From an uncultured Flavobacteriaceae bacterium (lineage in GTDB: Bacteria > Bacteroidota > Bacteroidia > Flavobacteriales > Flavobacteriaceae), in assembly GCA_947500435.1 (NCBI GenBank), contig CANMRV010000004.1:682001-746000 (forward strand): a DNA stretch of 64,000 nt, given 5' to 3'. Of this stretch, positions 44,728 to 53,562 are shown in pieces. The notes beneath the pieces are model-generated. The model saw only the letters and a program-made list of their open reading frames with translations, did no database searches and was not told the origin of the DNA. The position numbers were made by a program, and so were the translations under genes. Positions within the stretch are counted from its first letter, which is position 1. Each line of letters starts with the position of its first letter.

Positions 44728-44800
44728 TGACCTGGCTGGGGCTCGAACCCAGGACCCTCTCCTTAAAAGGGAGATGCTCTACCAACTGAGCTACCAGGTC
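44728..44800 (-). tRNA. tRNA-Lys (TTT anticodon)
   Basis: On the minus strand a 73-nt cloverleaf begins GACCTGGTAGCTCAGTTGGT and ends with the matching acceptor strand CCAGGTC plus discriminator A. The anticodon stem-loop CTCCCTTTTAAGGAG puts TTT in the anticodon, and the T arm has GGTTCGAGCCC. The CCA end is not encoded. Its 3' end faces the integrase. Confidence 0.97.
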
Positions 44801-44937
44801 AAAATTTCAGTGCTAAAATTCCTTATTAGCGGCTGCAAATATAAGTCCATTAATTTATTTCGCAAGTCGATTTTAAGAGAAATTTAAAATTCTTTTGAAA
44901 TCAATTGTTTTTAGTCCAATTTTACAAAAAATAGGAG

Positions 44938-45453
44938 ATGCAAATAGTCTTATTAGGTTATATGGGAAGTGGAAAAACCACCATTGGCAAAGTATTGGCA
45001 GATAAACTTAACGTCAAATGTTTAGATTTAGACGACTACATAGAAGGAACTGAAGGAATGAAAATTTCCAATATATTTAGTGATAAAGGAGAAATCTATT
45101 TTAGAAAAAAAGAAGCTGAAAGTTTACGGGAAGTATTGTCAATGGAAGACGATTTTGTTTTATCAATAGGTGGTGGAACACCCTGTTATGCAAATAATAT
45201 GACTACCATCTCTGAAATGACAAAAAATGGGGTCTACTTGAAAGTAGGCTTGAGAGAATTGGTCGAAAGGCTTTCAAAAGAAAAAACCGAAAGACCATTG
45301 ATTGCTTCTATTCCTGATGAAGAATTGCCCGAATTCATTGGAAAGCACTTGTTTGAAAGAAGTTTCTATTACAATCAGGCGAGTCACGTTGTAGACTGCA
45401 ACAGTAAAAGTGTGGAAAAAATTGTAGTTGAAATCGAAGGCTTATTAAGCTAA
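44938..45453 (+). CDS. aroK: Shikimate kinase
   Basis: 171 residues, the normal length. It phosphorylates shikimate with ATP in aromatic amino acid synthesis. Visible motifs are the P-loop (LLGYMGSGKTTIGK, residues 4-17), the shikimate-binding DxD region (DLDDYIE), FRKKEAESL, the GGG motif (LSIGGGTPC) and the lid RPL (EKTERPLI). Its 3' end overlaps the convergent phosphoribosyltransferase gene by 9 bp. First core gene right of the tRNA. Confidence 0.95.
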   Translation: MQIVLLGYMGSGKTTIGKVLADKLNVKCLDLDDYIEGTEGMKISNIFSDKGEIYFRKKEAESLREVLSMEDDFVLSIGGGTPCYANNMTTISEMTKNGVYLKVGLRELVERLSKEKTERPLIASIPDEELPEFIGKHLFERSFYYNQASHVVDCNSKSVEKIVVEIEGLLS

Positions 45454-45942
45454 TGAAACGGAATCATTTTTGGCTTTAAACTCCACTTTAATATGCTCTT
45501 GTAGCGAGGTGGATAATGAAATGCCTTTGTAGTCTGCCTTAACGGGATATTTTTTGTGATTTCGATTTACAAGGACGGCAGTCTTTAACTGCTTTAATGG
45601 AGTTTTTAAAAAATGGTGAACGCCATAAATTAAAGTAGTGCCTGAATTTAGAACGTCATCCACTAATACTATGGATTTGTTGGTGTATTCTTTTTCCGAG
45701 ATGGATGTTTGAACCCCGCTTTTTAACGGATTACTTTTATCCATACTTACTTTGCACAGCAAAACTTTTGCTTTGGTAATATCTTGGAGAACACGCTGTA
45801 TTTTCTGTGCAAAACTCAAGCCACCGCCATCAATACCAGCCAAAACAATTTCTTTTTCGTCGACGTTTGCCTCATATATCTGGTAGGCAATGCGGCGTAT
45901 TTTATGCTGAATCTGGTCGTGAGAAAGAATTTTGTTTTGCAT
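45445..45942 (-). CDS. Phosphoribosyltransferase-domain protein (PyrR-like)
   Basis: 165 residues. The type I PRTase PRPP loop reads IVLVDDVLNSGTTL (about residues 91-104), with the upstream VLAGIDGGGLSFAQKI strand-loop. It resembles PyrR-type and related PRTases; no PyrR RNA-binding evidence can be seen. It may salvage a base or act as a regulator. Convergent overlap with aroK at the 3' end. Confidence 0.85.
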   Translation of the reverse strand: MQNKILSHDQIQHKIRRIAYQIYEANVDEKEIVLAGIDGGGLSFAQKIQRVLQDITKAKVLLCKVSMDKSNPLKSGVQTSISEKEYTNKSIVLVDDVLNSGTTLIYGVHHFLKTPLKQLKTAVLVNRNHKKYPVKADYKGISLSTSLQEHIKVEFKAKNDSVSLA

Positions 45943-45991
45943 AGGTGTTTAATGTTAGATTCAAAGATAAAGAAACCCGATTACATTGTCT

Positions 45992-46375
45992 TTATTCTTC
46001 TTGGTCGTTCGGAATATCTAAATAGTCATCTATTTCTCTTCTGTCCTTTTTGGTGGGTCGACCTATTCCTTTTTTGCGGTAGTAGTCTTTTGAGTACTGC
46101 AGTAACTCGTTGTGTTCGAATGCTTCCTTAGGAGTGGTATCTTTTCTATAAAGATCTACTAGTTTAGCACCTACTCGACTTTTGGGAATATCCAATACGG
46201 TAAATTGATAGTTGATTTGATTTTTTCGGACAATTATTTTGTCCATTGGATATACCTCTCTTGCAGGTTTGGTCACTTGGTCATTGATTTTAACCTGCCC
46301 TTTTTTACAAGCCTCTGTACCCATATTTCGGGTTTTAAAGTAGCGGGTACTCCATAAGAACTTGTCAATACGCAT
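45992..46375 (-). CDS. S4-domain RNA-binding protein (Hsp15/HslR-like)
   Basis: 127 residues. The S4 domain occupies the first 60 residues (MRIDKFLWSTRYFKTRNMGTEACKKGQVKIND) and is followed by a short basic tail with KGIGRPTKKDRREID. Hsp15-like proteins bind stalled 50S-nascent chain complexes in E. coli; the same role is inferred. It is divergent from the FKBP gene, 78 bp apart. Confidence 0.9.
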   Translation of the reverse strand: MRIDKFLWSTRYFKTRNMGTEACKKGQVKINDQVTKPAREVYPMDKIIVRKNQINYQFTVLDIPKSRVGAKLVDLYRKDTTPKEAFEHNELLQYSKDYYRKKGIGRPTKKDRREIDDYLDIPNDQEE

Positions 46376-46453
46376 AATGAATTAAAAATCTTTGTTAAGG
46401 TCTTCAACAAAAATAGGGGAAAATTGTATCTTGCCGACCTTAATAAAGAATGC

Positions 46454-47413
46454 ATGAAAATAAATAGACTAGTTGTTGTTTTTGCAGCAATGATTTTAGG
46501 GTTGTCTTGTAGAAACGATGACGATGGAGATGACCGTATAGTTATTCCACCACAGACTTTAATAGAAACATCTGTTGAAAATGATGCTGATATCAAAACC
46601 TTTTTGCAAACTCATTTTTATAATTACGAAGAGTTTGAAAACCCGCCTGCTGGCTTTGATTTCAAAATAAAATTTGGATTACTAAGTGATGATCCAGAAA
46701 AACTACCACTCACCAATTTTGTTCAAGAACAGGTCATCAGGGTGGCTTCTTCTGCATTTGGACGAGATGACGGCGAAGAAGTTGACCATACCTTATATTA
46801 CTTGATTGCTAGAGAAGGGGTAGGGGAAAGCCCAACTATAGGTGACCGTGTTATTTTGCAGTATGAAGGGTCACTTTTGGATGGTTCTTTGTTCGATGGT
46901 TCGTCTTCACCGCTCAATCAATATCTTCCTGGTTTTTTAAGGGGATATGCAAATGGGGTAATAAGATTAAAATCGGGAACAGGACCTGTGGAAAACGGAG
47001 ATGGAACGGTAAGCTATGCTGATTACGGAGTTGGTGCTGTTATTATGCCTTCTGGTCTAGGATACTTTAGCAGTTCACCAAGTGCTGCAATCCCTGCTTA
47101 TGCACCTCTTATATTTAAAATAGATGTATTGTCTTTTGAAAAGGATACTGATTTTGATGGAGATGGAATACCTTCCATTCAAGAAGATGTTGATGGAGAC
47201 GGAGATCTAAATAATGACAATACCGATACAGATACCGAGCCAAGTACTATTTTCCTGCCCAACCACAATGATACGGACGACGACCAAGATGGTATTCTAA
47301 CTATTGATGAAATAAAGATTGATGGGGAGATTAAGAAAGATTCAAACGGGTTGATTATATTTCCAGACACCGATGGCGATGGTACGCCTGATCACCTAGA
47401 TAACGATAACTAA
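46454..47413 (+). CDS. FKBP-type peptidyl-prolyl isomerase lipoprotein with calcium-binding tail
   Basis: 319 residues from ATG 46454, where the lipoprotein signal starts (LGLSCRN). The FKBP domain (about 130-235) contains GDRVILQYEGSLLDGSLFDGS and PAYAPLIFKIDVLSF. The C terminus (about 240-319) is a string of Asp-rich DxDxDG repeats of thrombospondin type 3/EF-like kind, which bind calcium. Cell-envelope folding catalyst (inferred). Terminates at the hairpin at 47436-47472. Confidence 0.9.
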   Translation: MKINRLVVVFAAMILGLSCRNDDDGDDRIVIPPQTLIETSVENDADIKTFLQTHFYNYEEFENPPAGFDFKIKFGLLSDDPEKLPLTNFVQEQVIRVASSAFGRDDGEEVDHTLYYLIAREGVGESPTIGDRVILQYEGSLLDGSLFDGSSSPLNQYLPGFLRGYANGVIRLKSGTGPVENGDGTVSYADYGVGAVIMPSGLGYFSSSPSAAIPAYAPLIFKIDVLSFEKDTDFDGDGIPSIQEDVDGDGDLNNDNTDTDTEPSTIFLPNHNDTDDDQDGILTIDEIKIDGEIKKDSNGLIIFPDTDGDGTPDHLDNDN

Positions 47414-47435
47414 GGAATAATTTTCTAGAATAAAT

Positions 47436-47472
47436 AAAAAGCCCTGAATCTAAGATTCAGGGCTTTTTTTAT
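47436..47472. terminator. Bidirectional terminator between FKBP and barrel genes
   Basis: AAAAAGCCCTGAATC and GATTCAGGGCTTTTTTT form a 15-bp inverted repeat with TAA loop. The flanking A- and T-runs let it serve both convergent genes. Confidence 0.93.
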
Positions 47473-47490
47473 CTTTCATTATCCTTGTAC

Positions 47491-48102
47491 TTACAATTTC
47501 AGGGAAAGTGCAAAAATAACCTGTGAAGGTCTGGTATCAATTCTACCTGATATATCGGTAACGTTGGTACTTGCAAAGTCTGTTTCATTTTTAGAAAGGC
47601 CTCTTTCATAGCGAACATCCAAACCTAATTTTCCTAGATTTAGACCTACACCCATTTGTAAGCCGATAGTATATTCATTTTCAAGATCGCTGATGTTGGC
47701 ATTTTCTAAGTCACTATTAAGAATAGCTTGAAAAGAGGGGCCTGCAAAAATGTGTAATGGGCCAATCAAATCTAATCCGACCAAAACGGGTACGTCAAGT
47801 TTGGAAACACCATAGGTGTTTTCCTCATTCTGTACCATATAGCTACTATTGGTCTTCGTATAAATGATTTCGGGCCTCACGTAGAGTTTGGCAATTTTGA
47901 TTTTGTAAAATACCCCTAGGTGATATCCCACTTTGCCATCTGATCCACTAATAATGTTTTCAGCTGCGTCACCAACTGAAGCAATAAGATCTCCGTTTTG
48001 ATTGTAATTCAGACCACCTTTAAAACCGAATCCGCCGTCTTTTTGCGCAAAAGCGGTCATGCTAAACATAGCAAAAACTGCTAGAAGAAGTGTTTTTTTC
48101 AT
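47491..48102 (-). CDS. Outer-membrane beta-barrel protein (PorT family-like)
   Basis: 203 residues from ATG 48102. Signal peptide about 1-19 (TAFAQ), then alternating strands with GFKGGLNYNQNG, YHLGVFYKIKIAKLYVRPEI, GLDLIGPLHIFAGPSF and a C-terminal VIFALSLKL strand, as in small eight-stranded barrels annotated PorT or outer_membrane_beta-brl. Specific function unknown. Monocistronic. Confidence 0.85.
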   Translation of the reverse strand: MKKTLLLAVFAMFSMTAFAQKDGGFGFKGGLNYNQNGDLIASVGDAAENIISGSDGKVGYHLGVFYKIKIAKLYVRPEIIYTKTNSSYMVQNEENTYGVSKLDVPVLVGLDLIGPLHIFAGPSFQAILNSDLENANISDLENEYTIGLQMGVGLNLGKLGLDVRYERGLSKNETDFASTNVTDISGRIDTRPSQVIFALSLKL

Positions 48103-48159
48103 AATCATTATAATGTTTCGTTTCTAATGCATATCACAGTATCAAAAACGATACCATGA

Positions 48160-49113
48160 TTATTTTCTCGTCATTACCTTCAAAACGGCCTTTTCAATGG
48201 CTTTATTGTTGAGCCCGTATTTCTCCATAAGTTGAGCAGGAGTACCACTTTCTCCAAACGTATCTTGGGTAGCAACAAATTCTTGGGGGGTAGGATGCTG
48301 AGTGGCAAGCATTCCGGCAATACTTTCACCTAATCCACCTAAATAGTTGTGTTCTTCAGCGGTTACGATGCATCCTGTTTTTTTAACAGACTTTAACACC
48401 GCTTCTGAATCCAAAGGCTTGATGGTATGAATGTTTATTACTTCTGCAGATATACCCTGCGCTTCTAAATTTTCGCAAGCCGTCAAGGCTTCCCAAACTA
48501 GGTGTCCTGTAGCAACTATAGTTACATCGGTACCTTCGTTTAGCATAAGCGCTTTTCCAATTTCGAATTTTTGGTCTACTGGAGTAAAGTTAGCCACCTT
48601 GGGTCTTCCGAAACGCAAGTAAACCGGACCTTCATAATCAGCAATGGCTATAGTAGCTGCTTTAGTCTGATTATAATCACAAGGATTAATCACAACCATA
48701 CCCGGAAGCATTTTCATTAATCCGATATCTTCTAAGATTTGGTGTGTTGCTCCGTCTTCACCTAATGTGATTCCCGCATGAGAAGCGCATATTTTTACAT
48801 TCTTTCCAGAATAAGCGATAGACTGTCGAATTTGATCGTAGACTCTTCCCGTAGAAAAGTTGGCGAAAGTACCAGTAAATGGAATTTTACCACCAATGGT
48901 CAATCCCGCTGCAATACCCATCATATTAGCCTCTGCAATTCCTATTTGGAAGAAACGCTCAGGATTCTCATCAATAAATTGTTGAATTTTCAAAGAACCT
49001 ATCAAGTCAGCACATAGTGCAACCACATTGGGATTGGTTCTTCCCAGTTCGGTCATTCCAGCACCATAACCGCTTCTTGTATCGTTTTTACCTTGATCTA
49101 CGTATTTAGTCAT
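48160..49113 (-). CDS. Transketolase, C-terminal subunit
   Basis: 317 residues covering the pyrimidine-binding domain (GYGAGMTELGRTNPNVVALC, IGIAEANMMGIAAGL) and the transketolase C-terminal domain (VTIVATGHLVWEAL, GCIVTAEEHNYLGGLGESIA). With the N-terminal gene upstream it makes a two-subunit thiamine-diphosphate transketolase (pentose phosphate pathway). Split transketolases of this sort are common in Bacteroidota. The two genes are 117 bp apart. Confidence 0.93.
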   Translation of the reverse strand: MTKYVDQGKNDTRSGYGAGMTELGRTNPNVVALCADLIGSLKIQQFIDENPERFFQIGIAEANMMGIAAGLTIGGKIPFTGTFANFSTGRVYDQIRQSIAYSGKNVKICASHAGITLGEDGATHQILEDIGLMKMLPGMVVINPCDYNQTKAATIAIADYEGPVYLRFGRPKVANFTPVDQKFEIGKALMLNEGTDVTIVATGHLVWEALTACENLEAQGISAEVINIHTIKPLDSEAVLKSVKKTGCIVTAEEHNYLGGLGESIAGMLATQHPTPQEFVATQDTFGESGTPAQLMEKYGLNNKAIEKAVLKVMTRK

Positions 49114-49230
49114 CTACTTTTATTTTTATCCTCCGCTAGTGCTGAACTTGTTTCAGTAAAGGCGGGAATTTTTTGTCAATCTTGATTGTAATCTAATTTT
49201 AGTATTTCCTCCCTTTGGAGGTCAGGAGGC

Positions 49231-50076
49231 TTAGTAGTCCCCTAAAGTTTCAGCATTCTGTCCTAATGCATTTTCTAATTGTTCATCACTTGGAGCTTTA
49301 CCGTGCCATGCATGAGTATACATCATAAAATCTACGCCATTACCCATAATAGTATGTAGCAGAACACAAACAGGTTTTCCTTTCCCGGTTCTACTTTTAG
49401 CTTCCTGCATTCCTTTAATAATGGCTTCTAGATTGTTTCCTTCTTTGATTTCTAAAACATCCCAACCGAAAGCTTCGAATTTGGCCTTTATATCTCCCAT
49501 CGGAAGAACATCATCCGTAGAACCATCAATCTGTTGTCCGTTAAGATCAATAGTTGAAATTAGGTTATCTACTTTTTTTCCTGAGGCGTACATAATCGCT
49601 TCCCAGTTTTGACCTTCTTGTAGTTCACCATCTCCGTGGAGACTGTAAATCAATTTAGAATCACCGTTCAGTTTTTTTGCTTGTGCTGCACCGATAGCGA
49701 CAGACATACCTTGGCCTAAAGATCCAGAGGCGATACGTACTCCTGGTAAACCTTCATGGGTGGTTGGGTGCCCTTGTAATCTAGAATCAATCAAACGAAA
49801 GGTGTTTAACTCATCCACAGGAAAATAGCCTCTACGAGCCAGTACGCTATAATAAACGGGAGAAATATGTCCGTTAGATAAGAAGAAAAGATCTTCATCC
49901 ATTCCATCCATATCAAACCCTTCTTTCAACTCCATCAACTCATGATAAAGCGCGACAAAAAACTCAGTACAACCTAGGGATCCTCCTGGGTGACCAGAAT
50001 TTACCTTATGAACCATACGCAGAATATCTCTTCTAGTTTGGACAACGATGTCTTGTAAATCTTCCATTTTAGGCAT
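49231..50076 (-). CDS. Transketolase, N-terminal (ThDP-binding) subunit
   Basis: 281 residues with the pyrophosphate/Mg-binding ThDP domain: VNSGHPGGSLGCTEF, the GDG motif in SLHGDGELQEGQNWEA, and DLNGQQIDG; H residues of GHISPVYY and AWHGKAP are also seen. First gene of the pair on the minus strand. The in-frame ATG at 50067 (MEDLQD) is an alternative start. Confidence 0.93.
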   Translation of the reverse strand: MPKMEDLQDIVVQTRRDILRMVHKVNSGHPGGSLGCTEFFVALYHELMELKEGFDMDGMDEDLFFLSNGHISPVYYSVLARRGYFPVDELNTFRLIDSRLQGHPTTHEGLPGVRIASGSLGQGMSVAIGAAQAKKLNGDSKLIYSLHGDGELQEGQNWEAIMYASGKKVDNLISTIDLNGQQIDGSTDDVLPMGDIKAKFEAFGWDVLEIKEGNNLEAIIKGMQEAKSRTGKGKPVCVLLHTIMGNGVDFMMYTHAWHGKAPSDEQLENALGQNAETLGDY

Positions 50077-50160
50077 TTGATGATAGCTATTTTGTTGGCC
50101 TCAAAAGTAGTGGCAATCTTTTGGGTACACAAGAGGGAGTTATTATATTTTATTAACGGA

Positions 50161-50319
50161 GTTCAAGTTCAAGCTCAAGTATCAATTTCAAGTACAAAAA
50201 ACGAAATTCAAATAAGGCAGAATAATCGCAATTAAAACTTAAATATTGAATCTTGAAAATTTATTACGCATGAGTTTAAATGGATTTTTAGAATGTACAC
50301 TTGAGCTTGATAATTGAAC
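50161..50319. repeat. Inverted-repeat element upstream of tgt (MITE-like)
   Basis: About 160 bp bounded by GTTCAAGTTCAAGCTCAAGT (50161-50180) and its imperfect complement ACTTGAGCTTGATAATTGAAC (50299-50319). The left arm itself is made of TTCAAG-type hexamers that continue to 50192. It encodes nothing and lies between the transketolase start and the tgt promoter. Confidence 0.6.
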
Positions 50320-50358
50320 TTTATATTGCCCTTAAGGAAATTATGCATTGCAGTTAAC

Positions 50359-50366
50359 TATCTTTG
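50359..50366 (+). promoter_or_regulatory. -7 element of the tgt operon
   Basis: TATCTTTG, a full TAnnTTTG match, lies 17 bp before the ATG at 50383. It shows that a longer upstream frame from 50314 cannot be the start. No good -33 TTG was seen. Confidence 0.6.
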
Positions 50367-50382
50367 CCGCTATTATTATTCA

Positions 50383-51513
50383 ATGAAGTTTACACTAGAA
50401 CATACTGACCCTAAAAGCAGGGCAAGAGCGGCGACCATGGTAACGGATCATGGCACGATTGAAACTCCAATTTTTATGCCGGTCGGTACGGTTGCCTCCG
50501 TCAAAGGAGTGCATCAGCGCGAATTGAAAGAAGAGATTAATCCTGATATTATTTTAGGTAATACCTATCATCTATTTTTACGTCCGAAAATTGATATTCT
50601 CAAGCAAGCCGGTGGCCTACATAAGTTTATGGGTTGGGATAGAAACATTCTTACTGACAGTGGTGGATATCAGGTGTATTCACTTTCTGCGAATAGAAAA
50701 ATTAAGGAAGAAGGGGTGAAATTTAAATCACATATTGATGGATCTACGCATTGGTTTACCCCTGAAAATGTGATGGAAATTCAACGTGTTATCGGAGCGG
50801 ATATCATAATGGCTTTTGATGAGTGTACGCCTTACCCCTGCGATTATAATTATGCAAAGCGTTCAATGCATATGACGCATCGCTGGTTGGATCGCTGTAT
50901 TGCCCACTTGGGGAAAACACCTTTTGAATATGATTATGAACAGACATTTTTTCCTATAGTTCAGGGTTCAACATACAAAGATTTGCGAAAGCAATCTGCC
51001 GAGTATATTGCAAATGCTGGTGCTGAAGGAAATGCAATAGGGGGCTTGTCGGTTGGTGAACCTGCAGAAGAAATGTATGCGATGACCGAAGTCGTCACCG
51101 AGATTTTACCAGAAGACAAGCCTCGGTATTTAATGGGAGTTGGTACGCCGATAAATATTCTAGAAAATATTGCCCTTGGAATTGATATGTTCGATTGTGT
51201 GATGCCCACACGAAATGCTAGAAATGGAATGTTGTTTACGGCTCATGGAACTATAAATATCAAGAATAAAAAGTGGGAAGATGACTTTAGTGCCCTAGAT
51301 GAAATGGGAACCACTTTTGTAGATCGAGAATATTCAAAAGCATATCTACGTCACCTATTTGCTGCAAATGAATATTTGGGAAAGCAAATTGCGACCATAC
51401 ATAATTTGGGCTTCTACCTTTGGTTGACTCGTGAAGCGAGAAAGCATATTTTAGCGGGAGACTTCGTAGTATGGAAAAACAAGATGGTAAAACAAATGGA
51501 CAAACGATTGTAA
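50383..51513 (+). CDS. tgt: tRNA-guanine transglycosylase
   Basis: 376 residues from ATG 50383, just after the -7 box. It exchanges guanine-34 for a queuine precursor in GUN-anticodon tRNAs. Seen: TPIFMPVGTVASVKG, the active-site DSGGYQVYSLS, AFDECTPYP, AIGGLSVGEP, and the second Asp in GIDMFDCVMPTRNARNG. The zinc CxCxxC of the E. coli type is absent (positions near 309-314 read GTTFVD), although the IHNL histidine remains. It leads the tgt-lptG-EamA run; lptG begins 1 bp after its stop. Confidence 0.95.
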   Translation: MKFTLEHTDPKSRARAATMVTDHGTIETPIFMPVGTVASVKGVHQRELKEEINPDIILGNTYHLFLRPKIDILKQAGGLHKFMGWDRNILTDSGGYQVYSLSANRKIKEEGVKFKSHIDGSTHWFTPENVMEIQRVIGADIIMAFDECTPYPCDYNYAKRSMHMTHRWLDRCIAHLGKTPFEYDYEQTFFPIVQGSTYKDLRKQSAEYIANAGAEGNAIGGLSVGEPAEEMYAMTEVVTEILPEDKPRYLMGVGTPINILENIALGIDMFDCVMPTRNARNGMLFTAHGTINIKNKKWEDDFSALDEMGTTFVDREYSKAYLRHLFAANEYLGKQIATIHNLGFYLWLTREARKHILAGDFVVWKNKMVKQMDKRL

Positions 51514-51514
51514 A

Positions 51515-52594
51515 GTGACCATCTTAGATAGATACATACTCAAGCGTTACTTGCTTACTTTCATCGTGATGCTGGTGCTTTTTATTCCCATCGGAATTAT
51601 GGCGCACCTAGCAGAACAGATTGGTAAAATTCAAGATAACGAGGCCCCATTAAATGAGGTTTTAGCCTATTTGGGGCACTTTAGTATCTATATCGGTAAT
51701 TTCTTATTTCCGATATTTTTATTTCTTTCTGTTATTTTCTTTACCTCAAAATTGGCAAGTAATACGGAGATTGTTGCGATGTTGAGTTCCGGCATCTCTT
51801 TCAATAGATTCTTGAGACCTTATATGATAGGGGCTTCAATCATTGCTGTTTTTATGTTATTAATGGGGATGTTTGTTGTTCCTTCTGCCAGTGCGGGATT
51901 TAACGAGTTCAAATTCAAATATTTGAAAAAAGGTAAAGAAGAGCGAATTACCACGAATATCTTTAATCAGCTCAATGAAAAGGATTTCATTTATGTAAGC
52001 AGTTTTGATCCTCGAAGGAAAGTTGGCTCCAATTTCACCTTTGAGCGATTTAAGGAGGGAAACATTCTCGATTTTAAAATATCTGCATCGAGTATTAGAT
52101 GGATTGATAAGGACAGTCTATACCGATTAACATCCTATAGAAAAAGAAAAATTTTAGGCGATACGGCCATTGTTGATACAAAAAGGAGATTAGACACACT
52201 CTTTGCCTTTAAAATTGATGATTTGACCCCGGTGTCCTATATAGCGGAGACGAAAAACCTCCTTGAGCTAAATAAATTTATAGACGATCAAAGAAGTAAA
52301 GGGGCTTCAAATATCAACTCATATATTTTGGTAAAATACAAGCGTTGGGCCTTACCTATAAGTGTTTTTATCCTGACCATAATTGCGGTGGGAGTGGCAT
52401 CTATAAAAAGACGAGGGGGGATGGGATTGAATCTCGCTTTCGGAATTGTAGTCGCCTTTGTCTTTATTTTCTTTGATCGAATTTTTAGTACGCTTGCCGA
52501 ACAAGCTGGTCTTGAACCTTTGACTGCTGTTATCGTACCCAATCTATTTTTCGGTATTTTGGCCTTTTATCTGCTGCAAAAAGCCAAACGATAG
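51515..52594 (+). CDS. lptG: LptF/LptG (YjgP/YjgQ) family permease
   Basis: 359 residues starting at GTG one base after the tgt stop. The YjgP/YjgQ layout is clear: membrane helices at about 12-30, 55-78 and 98-118, a periplasmic beta-jellyroll domain (about 130-265), then three helices to the end. With LptB and a partner it extracts LPS from the inner membrane (family knowledge). Whether it is LptF or LptG is uncertain; the position beside tgt is typical for Bacteroidota. Confidence 0.88.
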   Translation: MTILDRYILKRYLLTFIVMLVLFIPIGIMAHLAEQIGKIQDNEAPLNEVLAYLGHFSIYIGNFLFPIFLFLSVIFFTSKLASNTEIVAMLSSGISFNRFLRPYMIGASIIAVFMLLMGMFVVPSASAGFNEFKFKYLKKGKEERITTNIFNQLNEKDFIYVSSFDPRRKVGSNFTFERFKEGNILDFKISASSIRWIDKDSLYRLTSYRKRKILGDTAIVDTKRRLDTLFAFKIDDLTPVSYIAETKNLLELNKFIDDQRSKGASNINSYILVKYKRWALPISVFILTIIAVGVASIKRRGGMGLNLAFGIVVAFVFIFFDRIFSTLAEQAGLEPLTAVIVPNLFFGILAFYLLQKAKR

Positions 52595-52608
52595 TTTTCA
52601 AAAGCGCC

Positions 52609-53508
52609 ATGAAGACAAAGCTCAAACACTATTTTCATCTTCATTTCATTGTATTCATTTGGGGCTTTACCGCAGTTTTAGGAAAGCTTATTTCTATTGA
52701 TGCACTTCCTTTGGTTTGGTACCGCATGGGCATAGCCTCTCTTTTGATTTTGATATTTGTAATAGTTCGTAAACATTCTTTAAGGATGTCTCGGAAAACT
52801 TTGTTTTTCCTTGCCCTTGCCGGCGCGGCCCTGGCTTTACATTGGGTTACTTTCTTTATGGCTATAAAGGTTTCCAATGTTTCCATAGCGCTGGCAACCA
52901 TGTCTACAGGAGCATTTTTTACTGCCCTATTGGAACCTCTATGGTACGGAAGGAAGATAATCTGGTATGAACTTTTATTCGGTGTAGTTGTGATTTTAGG
53001 CCTCTTGCTTATCTTTAAAGTAGAGACGCAGTATGCCCTGGGAATGTTGTTGGCACTCTTGTCGGCCTTTATGAGTGTGATTTTTACCTTAATTAATGGA
53101 AAGCTGGTGAAAAAAGAGAAATCGACCTTGATTTCATTTTATGAACTTAGTATTGGCGTGCTTTTGTTGTCTATCTATTTAGGAATAAAAGGTGAATTCA
53201 CGGAGGATTTTTTCCAGCTATCTCAAAATGATTGGATATTTATTTTCATTCTAGCATCTTTTTGTACGGCCTATGCCTTCATAGCTGGAGTGCATGTAAT
53301 GAAATATATAAGCCCCTATACGGTAGTCTTAACCGTTAATTTAGAACCAGTTTACGGAATCATATTGGCATTTTTTATTTTTGGGGAGAGTGAACGCATG
53401 AATCCCATGTTTTATGTTGGAGCATTAATAATAGTAATAACTGTAATTGCTAACGGAATCCTTAAGAATAAAGACAGGTTAAAAAAGCAAAACAGCTTAC
53501 TAGGTTAG
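52609..53508 (+). CDS. EamA-family (DMT superfamily) transporter
   Basis: 299 residues with ten hydrophobic segments arranged as two EamA repeats (about 8-140 and 150-290). The HFIVFIWGFTAVLGKLIS opening and LEPVYGIILAFFIFGE near the end are diagnostic. Substrate unknown; the family exports amino acids or metabolites. It lies 14 bp after lptG. Confidence 0.93.
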   Translation: MKTKLKHYFHLHFIVFIWGFTAVLGKLISIDALPLVWYRMGIASLLILIFVIVRKHSLRMSRKTLFFLALAGAALALHWVTFFMAIKVSNVSIALATMSTGAFFTALLEPLWYGRKIIWYELLFGVVVILGLLLIFKVETQYALGMLLALLSAFMSVIFTLINGKLVKKEKSTLISFYELSIGVLLLSIYLGIKGEFTEDFFQLSQNDWIFIFILASFCTAYAFIAGVHVMKYISPYTVVLTVNLEPVYGIILAFFIFGESERMNPMFYVGALIIVITVIANGILKNKDRLKKQNSLLG

Positions 53509-53520
53509 TCTTTTATATTT

Positions 53521-53528
53521 TATATTTG
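53521..53528 (+). promoter_or_regulatory. -7 element before accA
   Basis: TATATTTG followed by C is a full TAnnTTTG match, 34 bp before the accA ATG. No clear -33 TTG. Confidence 0.55.
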
Positions 53529-53562
53529 CATGTCAGACTAATAAAATCGAAACCTACCGAAA

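Noticed and set aside
43278..44800. CRISPR array or second integrase near the tRNA
   Set aside because: The inverted repeats are not regularly spaced direct repeats, and only one recombinase is present.
44881..44940. GGAG directly before aroK as a ribosome-binding site
   Set aside because: It touches the ATG, too close for Shine-Dalgarno pairing, and such sites are rarely used in this phylum.
48160..50076. Split transketolase as a broken gene
   Set aside because: Both halves are complete domains with their own starts; two-gene transketolases are normal in Bacteroidota.
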